A stretch of DNA of 12,200 nucleotides, taken from contig JBDTLT010000166.1 in NCBI GenBank assembly GCA_039934635.1, positions 1 to 12,200 on the forward strand, read 5' to 3'. Within the stretch, counting starts at the first letter, position 1. Each line of letters begins with the position of its first letter. A program made the translations under genes and the position numbers. Source of the DNA: DATLFA01 sp039934635 (lineage in GTDB: Bacteria; Actinomycetota; Acidimicrobiia; Acidimicrobiales; WLNW01). The notes under the pieces were generated by a model. It was not told the DNA's origin. It saw only the letters and a program-made list of their open reading frames with translations, and made no database searches. Shown piece by piece: positions 7,492-12,200 of this stretch.

Positions 7492-7496
7492 AGAGG

Positions 7497-8582
7497 ATGA
7501 CTCGAAGCCGAACCTGGGTTGCCGCCGCCTTGTTGTTGCTGCCGATCACGCTGCTCGCGTGCGACGACGACAACGGCAGCCGGGCGTCGCCGTCACCGAC
7601 AACGCCCGTCGACTCGACGATGTCCACGACCACAGTGGTTGTGCCGTTCACGACTCCGCCATCGACGACGGGGCCGGGCGGAGTGGTTTCCGCTGCAGAG
7701 CTCGCTCGGGCGCAGCAAGTAGTGCTCACGTTCGTCGACTCGTTGGGTAAGGGTGACCTCGTCGCCGCCGCCGCAACGATCGGACCGATCTCCGAAGAGC
7801 ACGCGGCCGCCGCGGGTGGGCTGCAGTCACTTCTGCAGCAGTCGACGGAAGGTCACGGCGCATGGCGCAGCGCACGCGAAAGACTCGTCACACCGGTCGG
7901 AGTCGAGCGCGGGGTGGTGGTCGTTGTTCTCGAAGGCACGCTCGCCGTCGAGGGCACCACGGAACATCGCGTCGCCGCGTTCCCGGTGCGCAAGGCAGAG
8001 TCGGCCGACGCGTGGTTCGTCGAACCCTGGGCCTACGAGATCGCGGCGACACGACCACTGCTCGTCCGCAGCCCTGCGATCGATGACGAGGAACGCGCGC
8101 CCATCAAAGCCGGCGAACCGATCATCATGACCGTCGAGACCGCGATTGCGGGCAGCGTCTGGTCGGTGTTCGACGACCACACGCCGACGAAGATCGACGT
8201 CACCCAGGGAGCGCATTCGAGCCAGATCACCGGCGGCGCCAAAGAGCACGTGGTCGTCGTGTTCGAAGCAGGACCGACGATCTACGCAACAGCATTCCGC
8301 CCCGTCGACGCCGCGACCTCACCGACCCCGTCGTCAACGCTCTCGCGCGGTCAGAGTCCGGGCGTATCGGTGCCCTTCTTGAGTGACAGCTCCAACCAGT
8401 TGTTGCGGTCGTGCGCGGCGGGTGACGACGCGTCATGCGACGCTGCCCAAAAGCCTGGGGTACTCGATGACGGCGCCTTCTCGTTCTTCCACAAACAATG
8501 CGACGGTGGCGATCAGATCTATTGCGTTCTGTTCGATCAGTTGGTCGAAGCCGAACTGCGTATCCACGCGAATGGCAAGTGA
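7497..8582 (+). CDS. Predicted lipoprotein with a Thr/Pro-rich linker and C-terminal CxxGDxxxC pair
   Basis: 361 residues. A lipoprotein signal peptide is clear: TRSRTW, hydrophobic VAAALLLLPIT, then lipobox LLAC with the lipid-bearing cysteine at 22. The mature protein begins with acidic DDD and a Ser/Thr/Pro-rich linker (about 26-62), as in surface-anchored proteins. A folded part follows: about 66-180 starts with AELARAQQVVLTFVDSLGKGDL, suggesting an NTF2-like or DUF-type alpha+beta domain, then a beta-rich part (about 185-270). A second Ser/Thr/Pro linker (273-290) leads to a small C-terminal module with four cysteines in two identical patterns, CAAGDDASC (306-314) and CDGGDQIYC (335-343). 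The function is unknown. It is divergent from the ABC exporter and may act at the same membrane; that link is inference. It ends 18 bases before the convergent stop of the Rid gene. The start was chosen by signal peptide and RBS. Confidence 0.85.
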   Translation: MTRSRTWVAAALLLLPITLLACDDDNGSRASPSPTTPVDSTMSTTTVVVPFTTPPSTTGPGGVVSAAELARAQQVVLTFVDSLGKGDLVAAAATIGPISEEHAAAAGGLQSLLQQSTEGHGAWRSARERLVTPVGVERGVVVVVLEGTLAVEGTTEHRVAAFPVRKAESADAWFVEPWAYEIAATRPLLVRSPAIDDEERAPIKAGEPIIMTVETAIAGSVWSVFDDHTPTKIDVTQGAHSSQITGGAKEHVVVVFEAGPTIYATAFRPVDAATSPTPSSTLSRGQSPGVSVPFLSDSSNQLLRSCAAGDDASCDAAQKPGVLDDGAFSFFHKQCDGGDQIYCVLFDQLVEAELRIHANGK

Positions 8583-8600
8583 GGCGGCGGCAGCAATACT

Positions 8601-9002
8601 TCAGGAAGGCATCACCGCGGCGATCGCGCTCACCTCGATGAGGGCGCCGGGCACGCCGAGTCCGGCGACTTGCGCGGCGGTTACGAGGGGTGGCGCGGCG
8701 CCAGTGGCGAGACGCGGTGCGATTGCGCCATACGCGGCGGGGAGGTCGGCACCCGCAGCGATGAGCACCGACCACTGCACGACGTCGGCGAGCGAGGCGC
8801 CGGCCGCTTCGAGCGCGATGCTTGCGTTGTCGATCGCTCGGATCGATTGTTCGGCGATGTCGCTCGAGACGACCGCGCCGGTGGCGTCGACGCCGTTCTG
8901 GCCGCCCACGTAGATGGTCGTCGCGCCCGCGGGCACGATCGCAACGTGGCTGAATGCCGGGCTCACGACGAGCCCGGCCGGTTGCATGCGAATGATCTCC
9001 AT
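8601..9002 (-). CDS. Rid-family (YjgF/YER057c/UK114) protein, atypical
   Basis: 133 residues from ATG 9002; ATG 8987 (128 residues) has a better Shine-Dalgarno (GGAG, nine bases upstream) and is an alternative. The fold is recognisable from GLVVSPAFSHVAIVPAG, IYVGGQNGVDATG, the EQSIRAIDNASIALEAAGAS helix, DVVQWSVLI and the C-terminal PGALIEVSAIAAV. Archetypal RidA trims reactive enamine/imine intermediates such as 2-aminoacrylate using an Arg in PARSCVEV; the matching stretch here reads APPLVTAA with no Arg, so it belongs to another Rid subgroup and deaminase activity is doubtful. It is the last gene of the amidohydrolase block, 37 bases after the deacylase stop, so it probably shares their transcript. 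The reading frame extends to 9083 but that part overlaps the deacylase gene. Confidence 0.88.
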   Translation of the reverse strand: MEIIRMQPAGLVVSPAFSHVAIVPAGATTIYVGGQNGVDATGAVVSSDIAEQSIRAIDNASIALEAAGASLADVVQWSVLIAAGADLPAAYGAIAPRLATGAAPPLVTAAQVAGLGVPGALIEVSAIAAVMPS

Positions 9003-9039
9003 CACGTCATCGTGCCATGACGAGAGCGTGCCAGCGCGT

Positions 9040-10686
9040 TCAGCGCAACACGCGGCCCGGCCGCACGTTGGTCTGCCACTCACCCGATCGGCACGCGACC
9101 GTGCCGTTCACGACGACGTGGTCGAACCCCTGCACCTGATCGGCAACCAAGCGCTCACCGTCGGCAGGAAGATCGCGGACGCGTCGCAGTGGGCCTGGGT
9201 CGAGGCGGTCGAAGTCGAAGACGACGAGGTCGGCATGGGCGCCGGCCCGCACGACGCCACGGTCGGTGAGACCGAAGAAGTCGGCAGGTTCCGATGTGAG
9301 TTTGCGAATGCCGTGTTCGAGCGGCATGACCGCGCGATCGCGCACCCAATTGGCCAAGAAGTCGACGGGCATGTTCGCGTCACAGAGCATGCTGACGTGC
9401 GCTCCCGCGTCGGAGATGCCGAGGATGCAACCATCCTCTATCAACAGTTCGCGTACCGCTTGTTCGTTGTCGTTGCCGACGATGGTGAGGAAGCGGGTCT
9501 CGAGGTGGTTGGCGCGCGCGATTTCCACCATCACATCGAATGGCGTGCGGCCATCGCGACGAGAGAGCTCTCCGAGCGTCTTGCCCAGCAGCGAAGGATC
9601 GGCGCCTTCCGCCACGACGATCGACTCCCAAGGAACATTGGCATGGCGCTTGTCGGCGAGCTGCGTGCGCGCCGCCGCCACGAACGACTCGTCGGCGTAG
9701 AGACGCTCGCGCTCGTTGGGCGGAGTCGACATGAGCTCGGCGAATACCGGAGCCGAGATGAACGGCGTCGGATTGGCGAGTGAGAACTGCACGCTGAGCG
9801 GCCGGCACGTCACCTGCGGACGCACCTTGGCCCCCGCGGCAAATCCGGCGCGGTGGGCGTCGAGCTTGTCGCGCCAGAAGGTGCGCCCGGCGACCCGCGC
9901 CGGATAGCTCACGAGCGCAGTCCATGTGATGCGACAGCCGACCGAGGGCTGAATCTCGTAGAGCCAATCGAACTCGTCGTCGGGGTTTACCTGCGCGACG
10001 CGTCCGGCTTCGCCCACGACGCGCAGCAACGCTTCGATCTCTCCTCGCGTCGCAACGGCTGTCGGCACGCGTCGACCATGGTCGCCGCGGTGGAACCGCG
10101 AACGGTCTGTCGAGAACCCGATGGCACCCGCTTGCAGCGAGTTCTGTAGCGCGTCGCACATGGCACGAAGTTCGTCGTCGGTCGCGGCCCGCTCGTGGGC
10201 TTCGTCGCCCATCGCCCACAGGCGCAGCGCCGTGTGGCCGACATAGGCGCCGAAGTTGACGCCGAGCCCGTGCCGCTCGACCGTGTCGAGATACTCCGGA
10301 AAGCTCTCGAACTGCCACGGGATGCCGGCGCGAAGCGTGTCGGCGCTCATGTCTTCGACGCTCTCGAGCGTGCCGACCATCGTCTCGCGTTGCTCGGGAC
10401 GACACGGCGCGAGGGTGAATCCGCAGTTTCCCGCGATGACCGACGTGACGCCCTGGTAGCACGAAGGCGTGAGCCATGGATCCCACAGGACCTGTGCGTC
10501 ATAGTGCGTGTGGATGTCGACGAACCCCGGCGCGACGATACGACCGCGCGCATCGAGCACCTCGGTCGCGTCGACCGCCTCGCCGACATGAACAATGCGG
10601 CCGTCCTTCACCCCGACGTCGGCCCGAAACGCCGGTTGTCCGGTGCCATCGACGACAAGGCCGCCTTTGATGAGCAGATCGAGCAT
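9040..10686 (-). CDS. D-aminoacylase-like amidohydrolase (N-acyl-D-amino-acid deacylase family)
   Basis: 548 residues, slightly longer than classic D-aminoacylase (about 480). The N-terminal beta-sandwich has the typical opening DLLIKGGLVVDGTGQPAF and DGRIVHVG. The metal motif HTHYDAQ follows (His59, His61, Asp63), and GNCGF carries Cys88, the metal-bridging cysteine of this family. SDAGAH holds Asp426, the likely catalytic base. The stretches where D-aminoacylases carry two further metal-ligand histidines read AQVNPDDEF (231-239) and ITWTALV (253-259), without His. Related actinobacterial proteins with WTAL and RPQVTCRPL segments exist as far as I recall. Characterised members hydrolyse N-acyl-D-amino acids; the substrate here is unknown and a cyclic amide is possible. 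ATG at 10686 is preceded by AGAGGA. Second gene of a three-gene minus-strand cluster. Confidence 0.9.
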   Translation of the reverse strand: MLDLLIKGGLVVDGTGQPAFRADVGVKDGRIVHVGEAVDATEVLDARGRIVAPGFVDIHTHYDAQVLWDPWLTPSCYQGVTSVIAGNCGFTLAPCRPEQRETMVGTLESVEDMSADTLRAGIPWQFESFPEYLDTVERHGLGVNFGAYVGHTALRLWAMGDEAHERAATDDELRAMCDALQNSLQAGAIGFSTDRSRFHRGDHGRRVPTAVATRGEIEALLRVVGEAGRVAQVNPDDEFDWLYEIQPSVGCRITWTALVSYPARVAGRTFWRDKLDAHRAGFAAGAKVRPQVTCRPLSVQFSLANPTPFISAPVFAELMSTPPNERERLYADESFVAAARTQLADKRHANVPWESIVVAEGADPSLLGKTLGELSRRDGRTPFDVMVEIARANHLETRFLTIVGNDNEQAVRELLIEDGCILGISDAGAHVSMLCDANMPVDFLANWVRDRAVMPLEHGIRKLTSEPADFFGLTDRGVVRAGAHADLVVFDFDRLDPGPLRRVRDLPADGERLVADQVQGFDHVVVNGTVACRSGEWQTNVRPGRVLR

Positions 10687-10692
10687 GGTCAG

Positions 10693-10698
10693 TCCTCT
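10693..10698 (-). promoter_or_regulatory. Ribosome binding site of the deacylase, overlapping the upstream stop codon
   Basis: The minus strand reads TAGAGGA: the TAG stop of the upstream amidohydrolase (10697-10699) overlaps the AGAGGA ribosome site, six bases before ATG 10686. The arrangement supports one transcript and reinitiation between the two genes. Confidence 0.7.
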
Positions 10699-11983
10699 AT
10701 CGATGCAGTGACGGTGAATGGTGCGAGTCGAAGCTCTCCGGGTCGTCGATGACCGACTGCGGTACCGGGTGGTGGAAGAGTTCGGCCGCGTTCTCCCACG
10801 CGATGCGCCGCTTGTCGTAGTCCGACGCGCCGACGAGTTGTTGTTCGAACAGCGCCTGCGTGTTGGGCCAACTCGAATCGAGATGCGGATAGTCGGCCTC
10901 GAACGTGATGCGTTCGATACCGATGCGATCGCGCAGTCGCATGCTCGTCGGATCGTCGAGCGCGCAGTGCCAGAAGTTGCGCTGGAACACCTCGGCCGGC
11001 GACACGCTCATGCCGTTCCACGTGCCGTAGATCATCTGGTACCGGCTCATGTGGTCGAGCCGGTCGAGCAAACCGACGACCCACGCAATGCCGCCCTCGG
11101 ACATGGCGATGCGGACCCTGGGAAACCGCACGGGCAGCATCGAGTGCAGCCAGTCGACCGCAGCGAACATCGCGCTGGCGAAGAACAATGCCCCGACCGT
11201 GTCGGCGGGTGCGTCGTCGGCGGTCGACGGCACCTCGCCCGCGGACCCGATGTGCAGACAGATCACGGTGTCGGTCTCTTCACACGCGCGCACGAAGGGG
11301 TCCCAGTGACCGGTGTGCAGCGATGGCAGCCCGAGCTTTTGCGGTGCCTCGGGAAACGTCACCGCCTTGAAGCCGCGTGCTGCATTCGCGTGCACCATTT
11401 CGGCCGCGACGTCGACGTCGAGCAGATAGGGGATCTGCACCGGTATGAGCCGGTCGGGATGGCCCGCTACCCACGAGTCGATGTGCCAATCATTGATCGC
11501 TCGAACGAGTGTGAGGGCAAGATCAGGGTCCTTCGATTGCAGTTGCAGGCGTTGGCCGCCGAAACCGACGAGCGCCGATGGGAAGCAGACCGACGCGTAG
11601 ACGCCGTCGATGTCCATGTCGTCGACGCGCGCATCGGGGTCGTACGCGCCGCGCCGCATGTGTTCGAAGCGCTGCGGTTCGAACGCGCATTCTTCGATCG
11701 GTCGTCCGGCCAGAGCGCTCATGCCGATGCTCGTGTTGACGATCCCCTCGAACAGCCATGCCTCGGAGCCGTCGTCGTGTTCGATGAGTCGGGGAGCCCG
11801 GTCCTGCCACTTGGCGGGGATACGCCCGTCGAAGATGTCGCGCGGCTCGATGAGATGGTCATCGACGGAGATGATCGGATACTGGCGGATGCGACGTTCG
11901 GGTTCGGGCAGGAACCGCACCTGGTCGGGCGCATCGCGCGGGGGCGTGGCCCATTTCAAGTTGCGAATGGAGTCTGCTTCCAC
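10697..11983 (-). CDS. Amidohydrolase_2 (ACMSD/gamma-resorcylate decarboxylase-like) family metalloenzyme
   Basis: 428 residues, a TIM-barrel metal-dependent hydrolase of the amidohydrolase_2 group. Expected metal and active-site residues are visible: Asp41-x-His43 in SVDDHLIEP (this group often has D-x-H or E-x-H in place of H-x-H), His244 in CLHIGSAG, and Asp364 in FEADYPHLDSSWP. Glu296 in SEGG and His226 in HTGHWDPF are further conserved-looking residues. The family includes decarboxylases of aromatic or dienoic acids (ACMSD, gamma-resorcylate decarboxylase) and hydrolases; which reaction applies is not evident. No signal peptide, so cytoplasmic. The start is GTG at 11983: a stop codon lies four codons upstream and there is no later ATG until residue 88; no Shine-Dalgarno sequence is visible. 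It is first in a likely operon with the deacylase (10 bases apart) and the Rid protein. Confidence 0.9.
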   Translation of the reverse strand: MEADSIRNLKWATPPRDAPDQVRFLPEPERRIRQYPIISVDDHLIEPRDIFDGRIPAKWQDRAPRLIEHDDGSEAWLFEGIVNTSIGMSALAGRPIEECAFEPQRFEHMRRGAYDPDARVDDMDIDGVYASVCFPSALVGFGGQRLQLQSKDPDLALTLVRAINDWHIDSWVAGHPDRLIPVQIPYLLDVDVAAEMVHANAARGFKAVTFPEAPQKLGLPSLHTGHWDPFVRACEETDTVICLHIGSAGEVPSTADDAPADTVGALFFASAMFAAVDWLHSMLPVRFPRVRIAMSEGGIAWVVGLLDRLDHMSRYQMIYGTWNGMSVSPAEVFQRNFWHCALDDPTSMRLRDRIGIERITFEADYPHLDSSWPNTQALFEQQLVGASDYDKRRIAWENAAELFHHPVPQSVIDDPESFDSHHSPSLHR

Positions 11984-12001
11984 CCGCGCAGACTAGCCAG
12001 T

Positions 12002-12036
12002 GCGGCTCCGCCGCAACGGTGGGGCGGCTGCGCCGC
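12002..12036. repeat. Two tandem near-identical GC hairpins in the right divergent spacer
   Basis: GCGGC-TCC-GCCGC (12002-12014) and GCGGC-TGC-GCCGC (12024-12036): two 13-base inverted repeats differing at one loop base, nine bases apart. They lie just upstream of the amidohydrolase GTG (11983, minus) and before the partial plus-strand frame. No T runs. They may be twin operator sites, a leader RNA structure, or a local duplication; if the partial gene starts at GTG 12000 they would be coding. Confidence 0.55.
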
Positions 12037-12062
12037 GGCATCGACGCAGTCAACTCGGCATC

Positions 12063-12200
12063 ATGCGGCCCGGGCCCGGGCTCGGTTTCGTGCCGGCCGA
12101 GCGGCATGAGCTCGGCTCAGAGCTCGCCGCCGGGTTGGAGATCACCGGCGCCGTCGCGGGCGAGTCGCAGTTCATCCGCAAGGGCGAAACCGCGCTCGCG
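12063..12200 (+). CDS. Partial reading frame, N-terminus of an unknown protein
   Basis: 46 codons run from ATG 12063 off the right edge, beginning MRPGPGLGFVPAERHELG and reaching ESQFIRKGETALA. I do not recognise the protein. Support for coding is its very high third-position GC (about 41 of 45 codons), like the other genes here, and its divergent placement relative to the amidohydrolase. No clear Shine-Dalgarno sequence precedes ATG 12063; GTG at 12000 is an in-frame alternative, since the first upstream stop is at 11994. A competing minus-strand frame (12117-12200) has lower third-position GC. Only the sequence to the right can settle this. Confidence 0.4.
   Translation, partial: MRPGPGLGFVPAERHELGSELAAGLEITGAVAGESQFIRKGETALA

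Noticed and set aside
8583..8600. Possible terminator between the lipoprotein and Rid genes
   Set aside because: Eighteen bases of GGCGGCGGC-type sequence without an inverted repeat or T tract.
9003..9083. Upstream extension of the Rid protein
   Set aside because: It overlaps the end of the deacylase gene and adds a Cys/Arg-rich stretch absent from Rid proteins; ATG 9002 gives the usual length of about 130 residues.
10718..12109. Long open frame (463 codons) on the plus strand over the amidohydrolase
   Set aside because: It is antisense to a gene with clear metal-site motifs; its translation is Arg/Val/Asp/His-rich with no recognisable domain. High-GC DNA commonly leaves such shadow frames open.
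12117..12200. Minus-strand C-terminal fragment ending at 12117
   Set aside because: Third-position GC is lower (about 19 of 27) than in the plus frame over the same bases. It cannot be fully excluded without the neighbouring sequence.

Overview
The window is a high-GC (strong G/C at third codon positions), densely coded piece of bacterial chromosome. The best fit is an actinobacterium, possibly Acidimicrobiia or a mycobacterial relative. The reasons are GTG starts, an MsrA very like the mycobacterial form, an actinobacterial-looking ABC exporter with an extra segment before Walker A, and a Ser/Thr/Pro-rich lipoprotein. This placement is inference from remembered family features, not a search. 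I see no tRNA, rRNA, insertion sequence, phage gene, CRISPR array or integration scar. No stretch longer than about 190 bases lacks a gene.

Layout. Left block, minus strand (10-4761): hyuB then hyuA, overlapping by ATGA, followed 58 bases later by a two-domain universal stress protein. Next, divergent from hyuB across a 114-base spacer that carries a perfect 8-bp-arm hairpin, is msrA (plus). It runs convergently, 13 bases apart, into a minus-strand ABC exporter half-transporter (5405-7306). A 190-base divergent spacer (7307-7496) separates that gene from a plus-strand lipoprotein (7497-8582). This spacer is the most structured non-coding stretch: three 11-base direct repeats, a 15-base hairpin, and overlapping inverted repeats around a Shine-Dalgarno-like sequence. 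Right block, minus strand (11983 to 8601): an ACMSD/amidohydrolase_2-type enzyme, a D-aminoacylase-like amidohydrolase and a small Rid-family protein in one likely operon. A partial plus-strand reading frame leaves the right edge.

How the genes may work together. Four of the ten genes (hyuA, hyuB and the two amidohydrolases) belong to families that act on amide, cyclic amide or carboxyl groups, and a Rid protein accompanies the amidohydrolases. The region therefore looks like accessory catabolism of cyclic or N-acylated compounds, with stress functions (MsrA, universal stress protein) and an envelope pair (exporter, lipoprotein) between the two blocks. The substrates cannot be read from sequence. 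I found no clearly new multi-gene system. The points most worth checking are the 7307-7401 regulatory region, the Rid protein without the usual active-site arginine, the deacylase that appears to lack two usual metal-ligand histidines, and the duplicated CxxGDxxxC unit in the lipoprotein.
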